This document shows positions 6,632 through 17,764 of a DNA stretch of 64,000 nt, one piece after another. The stretch lies in contig NZ_NWUX01000001.1 of NCBI RefSeq assembly GCF_002374315.1, positions 310,001 through 374,000 on the forward strand, in the 5' to 3' direction. This DNA is from Vreelandella nigrificans. Its GTDB lineage: Bacteria; Pseudomonadota; Gammaproteobacteria; Pseudomonadales; Halomonadaceae. Position 1 is the stretch's first letter. Each line of letters begins with the position of its first letter. The notes beneath the pieces were generated by a model. It did not search any database and was not told the origin of the DNA. It saw only the letters and a list, made by a program, of their open reading frames with translations. Both the position numbers and the translations under genes were made by a program.

Positions 6632-8617
6632 TCATTTGTTCCCCGAAAGTTCAGATAAGCGGCGCTCAGCTTCCTCTAGCGCTTCGGGAGTGCCCAGTAA
6701 AACAAGTACATCCCCAGCTTTTAATTTTATTTCAGTGTCGGGATAGCGGAGACGCTCTTGGTCACGAACGAGAGCTGTAACCGTCACCGAATGTGAAAGG
6801 AAATCGTAGCTTCCCAATGTACTTCCAAGGCAGGCGCTTTCGGGCTCAAGTAGTACTGAGTGGAGGCGCTCGGTTTTTCCATCACTTTCTTCATCAAGCA
6901 GTTCTACGCTGCTTCTAAATAGCTCTTTGAGCATTGGATAGCGCTTAATACGCTGCTCCTGTAAGCGTTGAGTGACGCGCCACATTGGAACGTTAAGTGT
7001 CAGGAGCGAGTGCATGGCTATTACCATGCCACTTTCAAGTGTTTCAGGGATAACTTCGGTTGCCCCCGCTTTACGCAACTCGTCCGTACCAGTGTCGTCA
7101 TAAGTACGAACCACAACGGGTAGATCAGGGCGTGTGTCCCTGGCCTGGTGTAGTGTACGTATAGTGGCGGTACGATCATCGTGGCTAATAATCAGTAGAG
7201 TTGCATTGGCTAAACCAATGCTTTCCAAGACCACTGGGTCTGATGCATCCCCATAGAATACTGGATGGCCTGCCAGCCTTGCTTCTTTGACGATAGAAGG
7301 ATCCATATCAATAGCCACAAAACGAATGGATTCGCTCTCCAAAAAACGGCTAATAACCTGACCTGTGCGCCCATAGCCACAGATAATGACATGTTCACTA
7401 TAAGTGGAGTGGGAGTCAGGGGTTGGGGCATCCACCTCTTGGTAGCGCGCTCTTGTTTTAAACAGCCATGCTGCCAAGGGTTGGTTGTAGCGAATTAGGA
7501 AGGGAGCCACAATCATAGAAAACAGCACAGCAGTAAGTGTGATTTGAGCTGGCTGTGTCGCGATAATAGTATGATCTAGCCCAATGGAAAGTAGAGCAAA
7601 GCCAAATTCTCCGCCAACCGCTAATGTTAAGCCGGTGCGAAAGGCAGTGTGCGAATCAATGCCGGAGTAACGCACAATTAATGTCACAATAATCGTTTTT
7701 ATGATGAGGAGTGCTGCTGCTCCAAGTAAGGCCTTGTACCAAATCGAAGGGAGCAGTGCAGGCTCAACGAGCATTCCAATACTGATAAAAAAGAGGCCAA
7801 GTAATACATCACGAAATGGCCGAATTGTGGTCTCAACCTGATGCCTAAACTCCGTTTCGCCCAACACCATACCGGCCAGGAATGCACCAAAGGCCATTGA
7901 TAGTCCCAATGAATTAGTTGTCCAGGCTGCAATCAGTGAGACGAATAAAACGGTTAGTGTAAAAAGCTCTGCAGAGCGGCGCTTAGCTACAATGTGAAAA
8001 AGAGGTTTTAACAAGTAGCGCCCTGAAATAAGTACTATACCCAAAGCTGCTATGGCCTTGAGTAGGGCAATGCCTAGAGCGCCACCTATTTGTGAGGCAG
8101 CAGCGGAGCCAAGTACAGGAATAACCACTACAAAAGGCACCGCGGTGATGTCTTGAAACACAGACATGGTCGTGCCAAGCCGCCCATGACGTGTTTGGCT
8201 CTCGCCTTGTTCAGCCAGCTGTTTGCTAATAATAGTGGTGGATGACTGTGTAAATACTGCCCCGACAATAAAAGCAGCCACTAATGGAAGCCCTATGGCC
8301 CACGCTAGTAAGGTGATGGCCGCTGTGGTGAGCACCACTTGAGCGGTGCCTAAGCTGAGTATCGTATGCCTGAGCGTGTATATTTGTGGCAGAGGAAAAC
8401 TTAAACCAATAGTGAACAAAAGAAAGACGATACCGAACTCCGCTATCATCGGGATATAAGTTGTTTCAATAGCAGGGCCAGCAGTGTGCGATCCTAGAAT
8501 GACCCCGACAAACAGATATGCCAAGCTTGGCGGAATTCTAAAACGCTGGAAAAGCAGAACAACGAAAACAGTGACCCCTAATAATATCAGTGTCTGCACC
8601 AGCGTCTGTTCAAGCAT
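6632..8617 (-). CDS. CPA2-family cation:proton antiporter with RCK domains (KefB/YbaL-like)
   Basis: A 661-aa inner-membrane protein. Residues about 1-385 form the Na+/H+ exchanger domain with some 12 hydrophobic helices. A Rossmann-type RCK-N (TrkA-N) domain follows at about 409-530 (HVIICGYGRTGQV, with the acidic FVAIDMD at the end of beta-2), and an RCK-C (TrkA-C) domain at about 575-655. This order is that of KefB, KefC and YbaL, which are K+/H+ exchangers gated by nucleotide or thiol ligands. The substrate ion cannot be read from sequence. A role in cation homeostasis fits a halophile but is an inference. Confidence 0.88.
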   Translation of the reverse strand: MLEQTLVQTLILLGVTVFVVLLFQRFRIPPSLAYLFVGVILGSHTAGPAIETTYIPMIAEFGIVFLLFTIGLSFPLPQIYTLRHTILSLGTAQVVLTTAAITLLAWAIGLPLVAAFIVGAVFTQSSTTIISKQLAEQGESQTRHGRLGTTMSVFQDITAVPFVVVIPVLGSAAASQIGGALGIALLKAIAALGIVLISGRYLLKPLFHIVAKRRSAELFTLTVLFVSLIAAWTTNSLGLSMAFGAFLAGMVLGETEFRHQVETTIRPFRDVLLGLFFISIGMLVEPALLPSIWYKALLGAAALLIIKTIIVTLIVRYSGIDSHTAFRTGLTLAVGGEFGFALLSIGLDHTIIATQPAQITLTAVLFSMIVAPFLIRYNQPLAAWLFKTRARYQEVDAPTPDSHSTYSEHVIICGYGRTGQVISRFLESESIRFVAIDMDPSIVKEARLAGHPVFYGDASDPVVLESIGLANATLLIISHDDRTATIRTLHQARDTRPDLPVVVRTYDDTGTDELRKAGATEVIPETLESGMVIAMHSLLTLNVPMWRVTQRLQEQRIKRYPMLKELFRSSVELLDEESDGKTERLHSVLLEPESACLGSTLGSYDFLSHSVTVTALVRDQERLRYPDTEIKLKAGDVLVLLGTPEALEEAERRLSELSGNK

Positions 8618-8890
8618 CTACGAAATATCCTTGAATAAGCAATAAATGAAAAATGTGTTCTAAGACCTACGTCTTGAGCCTACTGTTTTTACGTGAGCCA
8701 TTCGCCAAGGTGGATGTAGGGGCAATGCTCTGATTATCGCATCAATATGCAGGGCTAATAAGGTCTTTGATCACTATAATCTAATGGACTATCCAGCATG
8801 GCGGTATCAGTGCCGTGCTTAACCTACTACATTGATACAGATAAACCTCTTATACAGTCTGCTTTCCATTCGAACTCAGGGAGCCAGTAA

Positions 8891-10312
8891 ATGGCAACAC
8901 ATTCCACCGATATGATTGAAAATCGTACGTTTGATGAAATGAATGTGGGAGATACGGCGTTTTTGGAAAAACGCCTAACCATGGATGATATCAAGTTGTT
9001 TGCTGTTATGTCGGGGGATATTAACCCCTCGCATGTAGACGCTGACTATGCCAAAAGCAGCTATTTCCAAGAAGTAATTGCCCATGGGATGTGGGGGGCT
9101 GCGCTGATCTCAACGGTGTTGGGAACCGAGTTGCCTGGGCCGGGTACTGTTTATCTAGGCCAAACATTGCGCTTTAAGTCGCCTGTTCGCCTGGGGGATG
9201 TGCTTCATGTGGCGGTCACTATTGTTGAAAAACAGGCGCAAAATCATCACGTCACTTTTGCTTGTGAGTGCCGCAATCAAAATGGCGATATTGTGATTGC
9301 AGGTGAAGCTGAGGTACTGGCACCTACTCAAAAAGTACGCCGCCCCCGGGCAGAACTTCCCACTATCAGGCTCAATGAGCGAGGACGTTTGCATGAGATT
9401 CTTACTGCCGCTGATCATCCTTCGCCGTTGCGTATGGCGGTGGTTCACCCCGTAGACGAGGGCTCTATTCGAGGCGCCGTGGAGTCTGCAACGCTGGGGT
9501 TAATCATACCTGTGCTTGTTGGGCCGCGAGCTAAAATTGAGGCGGCAGCTGATGCCGCTAACGTGGATATTAGTGAGTTTGAGTTAATTGATACGCCGCA
9601 TAGCCACGCAGCGGCTGCCAAAGCAGTTGCACTAGCGCACGCAGGTGATGTGGAGGCGCTGATGAAGGGGTCGCTACATACGAGTGAGTTACTCCGGGAG
9701 GTGGTGAAGCGCGAGGGTGGGCTACGTACAGAGCGTTGCCTAAGCCATGTGATGGCTTTTGATGTGCCCACTTACCCACGGCCACTATTTATCACTGATG
9801 CAGCAATTACTATTTATCCTACGCTGGAGCAGAAACGCGACATTATTCAAAATGCCGTAGAACTGGCTCATGCACTGGGGAATGATAACCCTAAGGTCGC
9901 TATTCTCTCTGCAGTCGAAACTATTAATCCAAAGATTGTTTCTACTCTGGATGCGGCAGCGCTCTGCAAAATGGCGGATAGGGGGCAGATTACCGGCGCT
10001 ACTCTGGATGGTCCCCTTGCTTTTGATAATGCTGTATCGGAGTCTGCGGCAAAAACAAAAGGTATTAATTCACCCGTGGCAGGTTGTGCAGATATCTTGT
10101 TAGCGCCCGACCTGGAGTCGGCCAATATGCTAATGAAGCAATTAAGCTACTTGGCAGATGCGACCGGTGCTGGGCTGATTGTTGGTGCGAGAGTCCCCAT
10201 TGTACTGACTAGCCGCGCTGATGATGCCTTAACGCGCATGGCATCTTGTGCATTGGCTCTGCTGTTGGCGGACTATCAGCAGCAACAGAGCAATGTTTTA
10301 AAGGGTGAGTAA
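8891..10312 (+). CDS. Bifunctional enoyl-CoA hydratase (MaoC)/phosphate acyltransferase
   Basis: A 473-aa fusion. Residues about 10-155 are a MaoC-like hot-dog dehydratase with the catalytic pattern SGDINPSHVDADYA and then VIAHGMW. Residues about 170-465 are a phosphate acetyl/butyryl transferase (PTA_PTB), with GATLDGPLAFDNAVS and ADILLAPDLESANMLMKQL as recognisable motifs. It starts after GGGAG. The next gene, 6 nt on, is an acetate-type kinase, so the pair could convert acyl-CoA through acyl-phosphate to the acid with ATP formation, or the reverse. The preferred acyl chain is unknown. A 273-bp gap upstream (8618-8890) carries no gene I can see. Confidence 0.9.
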   Translation: MATHSTDMIENRTFDEMNVGDTAFLEKRLTMDDIKLFAVMSGDINPSHVDADYAKSSYFQEVIAHGMWGAALISTVLGTELPGPGTVYLGQTLRFKSPVRLGDVLHVAVTIVEKQAQNHHVTFACECRNQNGDIVIAGEAEVLAPTQKVRRPRAELPTIRLNERGRLHEILTAADHPSPLRMAVVHPVDEGSIRGAVESATLGLIIPVLVGPRAKIEAAADAANVDISEFELIDTPHSHAAAAKAVALAHAGDVEALMKGSLHTSELLREVVKREGGLRTERCLSHVMAFDVPTYPRPLFITDAAITIYPTLEQKRDIIQNAVELAHALGNDNPKVAILSAVETINPKIVSTLDAAALCKMADRGQITGATLDGPLAFDNAVSESAAKTKGINSPVAGCADILLAPDLESANMLMKQLSYLADATGAGLIVGARVPIVLTSRADDALTRMASCALALLLADYQQQQSNVLKGE

Positions 10313-10318
10313 GTTCGT

Positions 10319-11581
10319 ATGCAAATAATGGTTATAAATAGTGGCTCGTCGAGTATTAAGTTTGGACTTTTTGAGGCGCCAGATGCAGGACCATTACCTC
10401 TTGAAGGGGTAGTGCTAAAGGTTGAGGGAGTCTTTTCAGGCATCGGTAGTCCTGGGCGGGAGGCGGTTAGGTTGAAAGATGGCCATGGCAATCTGATGCC
10501 GATTGATGGCTTGCTGCCAGCCTCTACCCATCTTGACGCGTTGACAGCGCTGATTGCTTGGATGGAAGCGGATAGTGCCCATCCGATAGCAGCCATAGGG
10601 CATCGGGTAGTCCATGGTGGCCGCGACTACCAAATGCCTATTAAAGTAACGTCTTCTCATCTTGCTGCGTTAAGCGAGCTAAGTAGTTTGGCGCCTTTGC
10701 ATCAGCCCCATGGACTGGCTCCCATCGAGCATTTGATGCAGCGTTTTCCTGATGTTGCCCAAATTGCCTGTTTCGACACGGCGTTTCATGCTGAGCAACC
10801 TTCGGTCGCACGGCATTTTGCCTTGCCTCGTGAACTCACCCAAAAAGGGCTGATTCGTTATGGCTTTCATGGCTTGTCTTATGACTATATTAGCCGTGTG
10901 TTGGACGACTACTTGCCCTTTGACGAGTGCAAAGAGCGCGTCATTGTGGCTCATTTAGGTAATGGCGCTAGCCTATGTGCGCTGCATAATAAGCGCAGCG
11001 TAGCATCGACGATGGGGTTTACTGCTTTAGAAGGGCTGCCTATGGGGACGCGTTCTGGTAGCGTTGACCCTGGCCTAGTGTTACACCTCATCCAGCAAGA
11101 GGGTATGTCACCTGAAGAGGTGGAAGCCATGCTCTATAAGCGCTCAGGGTTACTTGGTGTTTCGGGCATTAGCGGCGATGTACGCGAATTGCTGGAAAGC
11201 GGTGCCCCTGAAGCGGAGGAGGCGCTATCTCTTTACGCCTACCGAATCGCCCGCGAGATTGGTAGTTTAGCCGCTGCTTTAGGCGGTGTTGATCAGCTGG
11301 TGTTTACTGCTGGCGTAGGCGAAAACGCCGCTTATGTGCGCGAAAAAGTTATCACCCAATGCGAATGGCTTGGGGTAGCGTTAGACCGTGATGCGAATGC
11401 TGGCAATGAGCATCGTATTTCCTCAGCTCACAGTACTTTGGGTGCCTGGGTAATTCCTACCGATGAGGCACGTATGATGGCTTGGTATTGTGCGCAGCAC
11501 ATACGTGAGCACTCGCAAAGACGGCCTAAAGTAGCGGTAAAGTGCCTAGCACGCTTGGTTAAGCGTGCTAGTAAAGGCTAG
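10319..11581 (+). CDS. ackA: Acetate/propionate family kinase
   Basis: A 420-aa ASKHA-fold kinase interconverting acyl phosphate and ADP with the acid and ATP. Family motifs are in order: VINSGSSSIKF at the N-terminus, GHRVVHGG near 95, ACFDTAFH near 150, RYGFHG near 180, HLGNGASL near 210, GTRSGSVDPG near 240 and VFTAGVGENA near 330. It is coupled to the MaoC-PTB gene, which supplies the acyl-phosphate step. The C-terminal 25 residues (rich in Arg and Lys) extend past the usual end. Acetate, propionate or butyrate may be the substrate. Confidence 0.9.
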   Translation: MQIMVINSGSSSIKFGLFEAPDAGPLPLEGVVLKVEGVFSGIGSPGREAVRLKDGHGNLMPIDGLLPASTHLDALTALIAWMEADSAHPIAAIGHRVVHGGRDYQMPIKVTSSHLAALSELSSLAPLHQPHGLAPIEHLMQRFPDVAQIACFDTAFHAEQPSVARHFALPRELTQKGLIRYGFHGLSYDYISRVLDDYLPFDECKERVIVAHLGNGASLCALHNKRSVASTMGFTALEGLPMGTRSGSVDPGLVLHLIQQEGMSPEEVEAMLYKRSGLLGVSGISGDVRELLESGAPEAEEALSLYAYRIAREIGSLAAALGGVDQLVFTAGVGENAAYVREKVITQCEWLGVALDRDANAGNEHRISSAHSTLGAWVIPTDEARMMAWYCAQHIREHSQRRPKVAVKCLARLVKRASKG

Positions 11582-11590
11582 GTGTTTTTC

Positions 11591-11622
11591 ATATTGAAAA
11601 CCTTAGATATTGAAAACCTTAG
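11591..11622. repeat. Perfect 16-bp tandem duplication at the gntP stop codon
   Basis: ATATTGAAAACCTTAG occurs twice back to back (11591-11606 and 11607-11622). The second copy contains the TAA stop codon of the minus-strand GntP gene (11619-11621). It sits in the 37-bp gap between two convergent genes. Confidence 0.9.
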
Positions 11623-13013
11623 AAGCTACCGAACAGAGTGCCCAGAGTAATAACACTAACTAGCGCCGCTATGGGAAGCACAATCGTTACCATTGCTAAA
11701 TTTCCATAGGATTGTCGATGCGTTAAGCCGCAGATGGCAAGTAGAGTGATAACGGCGCCGGAGTGGGGGAGGGTGTCCATCCCCCCTGCCGATAGTGTCG
11801 CAACCCGATGCATCAACTCTGGGCTAATGCCCGCCTGTTCAGCCATCGCTAAATATTCGCTGCCCAACGTTTCTAAAGCAATGGACAGCCCGCCCGAAGA
11901 TGAGCCGGTAATCCCTGCCAAAACGCTCATTGCCAGTGCCTCAGACACTAAAGGGTTGCCTGGCGAGACATTCAGGACCGCATCGCGAATAATCACGAAC
12001 CCGGCAAGGCTTGCTATTACCGCTCCGTATCCCACTTCGGATGCTGTATTGAAAATAGGTAATAGCGAGCCAAAGCAGCCTTTATTAATCGTCTCTTTAA
12101 GGTTTTTCCAACGACGCCAGTGGCTAATGATCAGCCAAGCGGAAGCGCTAAGTAGGGCGATCAAAATAGCCCAAAGCCCTGTTTGCCTGCTGGGCGTGAC
12201 ATTTTCAAAAGTGTCACTAATGAAGCTGAGATCCATCGCGGGAAAAACACCATAGGTGAATAGTGCATTAAGGCCGATTACCAGTACTAGAGGGATTAGC
12301 GCCATGGCTAAAGGCATGCTGGGTGCTTTTTCAACCTCATCGGATGTTTCTGCTTCCCGTTCGCTATGTGTGCCGTAGCCTTCGCCGTTAGCGGCTGCCT
12401 TTTTGACGCGAGATTGCAGGTAATAAATACCTAGGCCCAACATGATTAAGCCAGCAATGATGCCTAGGCCAGGTGCCGCAAAACTGTTGGTGCCAAAGTA
12501 AGGAATGGGAATCGCATTCTGAATGGAAGGCGTGCCTGGCAAGGCTGTCATGGTAAATGTAAACGAACCGAGTGCAATAGAGGCAGGAATCAACCGTTTC
12601 GGAACGTTAGCTTGGCGAAACAGCTCACGGCTAATGGGGTAGATTGCAAATGCAACAACAAATAGTGATACCCCGCCATAGGTCAGCACAGCACAGGCTA
12701 TTACTACGGTTAGCACCACATGATGGGTACCTAAGCGTTTAACAATGCCGCTTGAGATGGACTGGGCGGCGCCTGAATCTGCCATCAACTGACCAAATAG
12801 CGCGCCGAGTAAGAACAGGGGAAAGAACTGGATAACGTAGTTACCCAGGGCTTTCATAAATGTATCGGTATAGATGGGGAGTAAAAAAGCAGCATCTCCT
12901 GATAGTAGTACCGCCAGAGAGGCCATCAGCGGTGCTAAAAGCAGAACCGAGATACCTCTGTAGGCTAAAAACATCAGTAGAAGTAATGAAACAATGATCG
13001 CGAGCATGCCCAT
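11619..13013 (-). CDS. GntP family permease
   Basis: A 464-aa inner-membrane transporter of the ion transporter superfamily with 11-13 hydrophobic segments. Recognisable points are the FFPLFLLGALFGQLMADSGAA segment, FTMTALPGTPSIQN, and the C-terminal ITGSSSGGLSIALE and GGMDTLPHSGAVITLL. Members import gluconate, hydroxybutyrate or related hydroxy-acids with protons or sodium. The GSSSGGLS and LPHSGAV signatures resemble the branch that includes D-beta-hydroxybutyrate permeases, but the substrate is not certain. AGGAG lies 5 nt before the ATG. A charged cytoplasmic loop is present at about 205-230. Confidence 0.88.
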   Translation of the reverse strand: MGMLAIIVSLLLLMFLAYRGISVLLLAPLMASLAVLLSGDAAFLLPIYTDTFMKALGNYVIQFFPLFLLGALFGQLMADSGAAQSISSGIVKRLGTHHVVLTVVIACAVLTYGGVSLFVVAFAIYPISRELFRQANVPKRLIPASIALGSFTFTMTALPGTPSIQNAIPIPYFGTNSFAAPGLGIIAGLIMLGLGIYYLQSRVKKAAANGEGYGTHSEREAETSDEVEKAPSMPLAMALIPLVLVIGLNALFTYGVFPAMDLSFISDTFENVTPSRQTGLWAILIALLSASAWLIISHWRRWKNLKETINKGCFGSLLPIFNTASEVGYGAVIASLAGFVIIRDAVLNVSPGNPLVSEALAMSVLAGITGSSSGGLSIALETLGSEYLAMAEQAGISPELMHRVATLSAGGMDTLPHSGAVITLLAICGLTHRQSYGNLAMVTIVLPIAALVSVITLGTLFGSF

Positions 13014-13220
13014 ACAGGCTCCTAAGTGGCTTTGTATAAAACCTAAATTAGCGGATGTTGAAAATAATCAAGGCGTGAATAGTAGGGAGCATGTTGCAAA
13101 GCAGCAATGGGGTTGAGACTAAAGTGTTATTCCTTATCTTTAGCCTGCTTAAGTGTGTTCCATCTGTTAAAATTCGCTACTTTCAGTGGTCTCGACCTTC
13201 TAATAGCTCTGGGTATCTCC

Positions 13221-14567
13221 ATGAATGCAGTAATTATTGCAGTGCTGGTAATGGTGGCGCTGTCACTTTTACGTGTGTCTGTTGTGTTTGCGCTAGTAGT
13301 AGGGGCGCTGGTCGGCGGTTTGGTAGGTGGTCTGTCACTCGATGAAACACTCAGCGCTTTTAATGATGGCGTGGGAGGCGGCGCACAGGTGGCGCTAGCC
13401 TATGCAACATTAGGCGCTTTCGCGGTTGCTATTTCTCGTTCGGGGTTGCCCGACATGTTGGCCAACCGGTTAATTACTATGCTGGGTAAAGAGGCATCAG
13501 CGGTTCATCAGGCACGAGTGAAAATGGCTTTACTGGCAGCAGTGCTGTTAGTGGCGATCTCCTCACAAAATGCGATTCCAGTGCATATTGCCTTTATTCC
13601 AGTGCTGATCCCGCCGCTACTTGCGGTTATGAACCGGCTTCAGCTTGACCGTCGGGCTGTTGCCTGCGCGCTCACCTTCGGTTTAACGGCACCCTATATG
13701 CTATTACCTGTAGGGTTTGGGGCGATTTTTTTGAACGATATTTTACTGGCCAATTTGAATAGTGCGGGCGAGCCTCTGGGTCTGGAAATTACCCGGGGGA
13801 TGGTGCCGATGGCGATGGCGATACCGGTTGGAGGGATGGCGATTGGTTTGTTCGTGGCGCTGTTGTTTAGTTACCGTGGGCGGCGCGAGTACGCCAGTAA
13901 AGAGTTGGTGGCTAGCAATCACCAGCAGGCACCGGCGCCTGCCAAGCCACACGTGCTGGGGTTGGTGATGACGGGTGTTGCTATTGTGGCGGCGCTTGGT
14001 TTACAGCTGTACACAGGTTCGATGATCCTCGGGGGATTAGTGGGGATTGGTTTGCTATCGTTAGGTGGTATTTTTAGGTGGCGAGAGGCGGACGACCTGT
14101 TCACCAGTGGTATGCGTATGATGGCGTTGATCGGCTTTATTATGATTTCAGCGGCGGGCTTTGCAGAAGTAATGAAAGCAACGGGGGATATTGAGTCGCT
14201 GGTGTCTGGGGCCTTTGAGATATTTGGTGATAACCGTGGCTTAGCCGCTATGGTAATGCTGTTAGTGGGGCTGTTTATTACTCTAGGCATTGGCTCATCT
14301 TTTTCGACAATTCCTATTATTGCTGCCATTTTCGTACCGCTGGCTATACAGTTTGGTTTTTCACCTATGGCTACTGTTGTACTGGTGGGGACGGCGGCAG
14401 CGCTTGGGGATGCGGGTTCGCCAGCGTCTGATTCAACGCTTGGACCAACCTCTGGGTTGAACGTGGATGGTCAGCACGACCATATGTGGGACAGCGTGGT
14501 GCCGACTTTCTTACACTACAATGTACCGTTAATTGCTTTTGGTTGGCTGGCAGCGATGTCGCTGTAA
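13221..14567 (+). CDS. Na+/H+ antiporter family protein (NhaC-like)
   Basis: A 448-aa inner-membrane protein with about 11 hydrophobic helices. [19 protein letters not shown] begins it, as in related antiporters I know; an in-frame start 38 codons earlier would add a non-conserved sequence. The C-terminal half carries [20 protein letters not shown] and [20 protein letters not shown], typical of the family. A sodium/proton exchange role is expected from the family; amino-acid transport has also been proposed for relatives. It is divergent from the GntP gene. The region 13014-13220 between them holds no feature I can support besides promoters. Confidence 0.85.
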   Translation: MNAVIIAVLVMVALSLLRVSVVFALVVGALVGGLVGGLSLDETLSAFNDGVGGGAQVALAYATLGAFAVAISRSGLPDMLANRLITMLGKEASAVHQARVKMALLAAVLLVAISSQNAIPVHIAFIPVLIPPLLAVMNRLQLDRRAVACALTFGLTAPYMLLPVGFGAIFLNDILLANLNSAGEPLGLEITRGMVPMAMAIPVGGMAIGLFVALLFSYRGRREYASKELVASNHQQAPAPAKPHVLGLVMTGVAIVAALGLQLYTGSMILGGLVGIGLLSLGGIFRWREADDLFTSGMRMMALIGFIMISAAGFAEVMKATGDIESLVSGAFEIFGDNRGLAAMVMLLVGLFITLGIGSSFSTIPIIAAIFVPLAIQFGFSPMATVVLVGTAAALGDAGSPASDSTLGPTSGLNVDGQHDHMWDSVVPTFLHYNVPLIAFGWLAAMSL

Positions 14568-14590
14568 TTGCTTGTTGGAGGTATGCGCAG

Positions 14591-14617
14591 AAGGGCAGCC
14601 AATGGCTGCCCTTCTTT
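14591..14617. terminator. Intrinsic terminator after the NhaC-like gene
   Basis: AAGGGCAGCC (14591-14600) pairs perfectly with GGCTGCCCTT (14604-14613) around an AAT loop, followed by CTTTG. It lies between the convergent antiporter and trmJ genes and could serve both directions. Confidence 0.8.
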
Positions 14618-14642
14618 GTCTTCTGCGATTAGCATTTACGAC

Positions 14643-15371
14643 TTAAGGTAGGTGCGATTCAAATGCGCTGAGCAACCCACGCAGCAAAGAAAGCTCCTTA
14701 CGGCTTGGTTGGGCGCGGGAGAATAGCGCTTGAAGCTGCTCCTCTGTGCGTGCATGAGGCTGAGTTAGAAAACCGCTTTGCTGCATTAAGCGCCCGAGGT
14801 GCTCCTGGAAGTATATAAACTGCTCACGGCTAGGAGGGGTGGCTTCCAGTGGTCGTTGGTAGGTAAAGTCGTTACCATCGCGTTTGCGCCAGGCGCGATG
14901 TACTTCATAGGCTAAAATCTGTACCGCCTGGGAAAGATTTAGGATGCCGTATTCAGGATTAGCAGGAATGCTCACCTGGTGAGTGCAGCAACGTATTTCA
15001 TCGTTGGTTAGCCCTGACCGCTCGCGGCCAAATACCAAGGCGACCGGTGCATGGGCAGCATTCTCAATCACCTGCTGGGCCATTTCGTCAGGCTCATCAA
15101 AGTGCGGTAACGGTAAGCTGCGTAGCCGCGCACTGGCGCCCACTACTTGAACACAGTCACTTACGGCTTCTGCAAGTGTACTCACGCAGCGGGCATTTTC
15201 CAGCACATCCGTTGCGCCTGCTGCAAGGCGGGTGGCTTCTTCGTCGGGAAAGCTACGGGGATTGACCAGAACTAGTTCGGTTAAGCCCATGGTTTTCATT
15301 GCCCGGGCAGCAGCGCCAATGTTGCCAGGATGGAAGGTTTGCACCAGCACGATGCGGATATTAGAAAGCAC
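14643..15371 (-). CDS. trmJ: tRNA (cytidine/uridine-32-2'-O-)-methyltransferase TrmJ
   Basis: A 242-aa SPOUT-class methyltransferase that methylates the ribose of position 32 in several tRNAs with S-adenosylmethionine. MLSNIRIVLVQTFHPGNIG at the start, ARAMKTMGL, VALVFGRERSGLTNDEI near 115 and YGILNLSQAVQILAYEV near 140 are the knot motifs seen in TrmJ. The length matches the E. coli protein (about 246 aa). It lies downstream of groEL, separated by a terminator, so it is probably an independent unit. Confidence 0.93.
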   Translation of the reverse strand: MLSNIRIVLVQTFHPGNIGAAARAMKTMGLTELVLVNPRSFPDEEATRLAAGATDVLENARCVSTLAEAVSDCVQVVGASARLRSLPLPHFDEPDEMAQQVIENAAHAPVALVFGRERSGLTNDEIRCCTHQVSIPANPEYGILNLSQAVQILAYEVHRAWRKRDGNDFTYQRPLEATPPSREQFIYFQEHLGRLMQQSGFLTQPHARTEEQLQALFSRAQPSRKELSLLRGLLSAFESHLP

Positions 15372-15473
15372 GGTAATGAAGACCTAGAAGCTGCCGATAA
15401 AGGCGCTGATGGTAGCATGCTTTGACGGAATGAGAAGAGGCGAGTAAGTGGCGGCTGTTGATCAGGTAATATA

Positions 15474-15502
15474 AAAGAACCCCGCACGTGGCGGGGTTCT
15501 TT
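15474..15502 (-). terminator. Intrinsic terminator of groESL
   Basis: AAAGAACCCCGC (15474-15485) and GCGGGGTTCTTT (15491-15502) form a perfect 12-bp stem with a 5-nt loop. On the minus strand it continues as TATATT, giving a T-rich tail. It begins 38 nt past the groEL stop. Confidence 0.88.
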
Positions 15503-15539
15503 AAGACGTTAAACGTCAGAGCGTAGGCTCAGGGGTGCA

Positions 15540-17195
<1,656 letters not shown>

Positions 17196-17241
17196 CTAAA
17201 AGTAAAATTAAAAAAATGAAGTAAGCTGCCGAGGTCGGTGA

Positions 17242-17535
17242 TTAGCCTTCAACAACCGCCAGGATATCGGCTTCGCTCATGATCAGAACTTCTTCGCCGT
17301 CGATTTTCTGCTTCTCAACGCCGTAGCCATCTTTGAAGATGACGGTGTCGCCAACTTTAACATCCAGCGGGCGAACGTCGCCGCTTTCAAGAATACGGCC
17401 ATTACCAACAGCCAGGATTTCGCCGCGAGTGGGTTTTTCCTGCGCATTACCAGGTAGCACGATGCCGCCAGCGGTTTTCTGCTCTTCTTCCACGCGGCGA
17501 ATTACGACGCGATCGTGCAAAGGACGGATATTCAT
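17242..17535 (-). CDS. groES: Co-chaperonin GroES
   Basis: A 97-aa GroES, the same length as in E. coli. I chose ATG at 17535 ([11 protein letters not shown]) because AGGAG lies 9 nt upstream; an in-frame GTG two codons earlier would be only 3 nt from that site. The mobile loop [10 protein letters not shown] lies at about 20-29. It caps the GroEL ring. The gene follows a sigma-32-like promoter and an unusually structured leader of about 140 nt. Confidence 0.97.
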   Translation of the reverse strand: MNIRPLHDRVVIRRVEEEQKTAGGIVLPGNAQEKPTRGEILAVGNGRILESGDVRPLDVKVGDTVIFKDGYGVEKQKIDGEEVLIMSEADILAVVEG

Positions 17536-17594
17536 GCTCACGTTCTCCTGATTATCGTCAAGCCCATATGGGCAATTAGCTTAAAAATAACTCC

Positions 17595-17664
17595 CGTGGA
17601 CTACCGTCCGCGAGAAGTGAAGGCCCATGCCTTCATGTTAATGGCGAAAGCGTCTACTTTCGCC
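17595..17664 (-). promoter_or_regulatory. Three stem-loops in the groES 5' leader
   Basis: Reading the plus strand: CGTGGAC (17595-17601) with GTCCGCG (17606-17612); GAAGGC (17619-17624) with GCCTTC (17629-17634); GGCGAAAG (17643-17650) with CTTTCGCC (17657-17664). They lie between the sigma-32-type promoter and the groES start. On the RNA the last hairpin is followed by TTATTTTTAA. Any regulatory role is inferred. Confidence 0.6.
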
Positions 17665-17684
17665 GAATTTGTCTGCTGCCTCAA

Positions 17685-17712
17685 AAGTGGGGGCTGCTTA
17701 GCACCTTTCAAG
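17685..17712 (-). promoter_or_regulatory. Sigma-32 (heat-shock) promoter of groESL
   Basis: On the minus strand CTTGAAA (17706-17712) and CCCCACTT (17685-17692) are separated by 13 bp, which matches the RpoH consensus CTTGAAA / CCCCATNT. Transcription would begin near 17678, about 140 nt before groES. I found no CIRCE element. Confidence 0.85.
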
Positions 17713-17764
17713 GGGGGAGTAAGAAAAAATTTACGCATCAGCAGTTTTTATATCAGCTTGGTAT

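Noticed and set aside
17542..17764. CIRCE/HrcA element upstream of groES
   Set aside because: No TTAGCACTC-N9-GAGTGCTAA type repeat is present; a sigma-32 promoter explains heat control.
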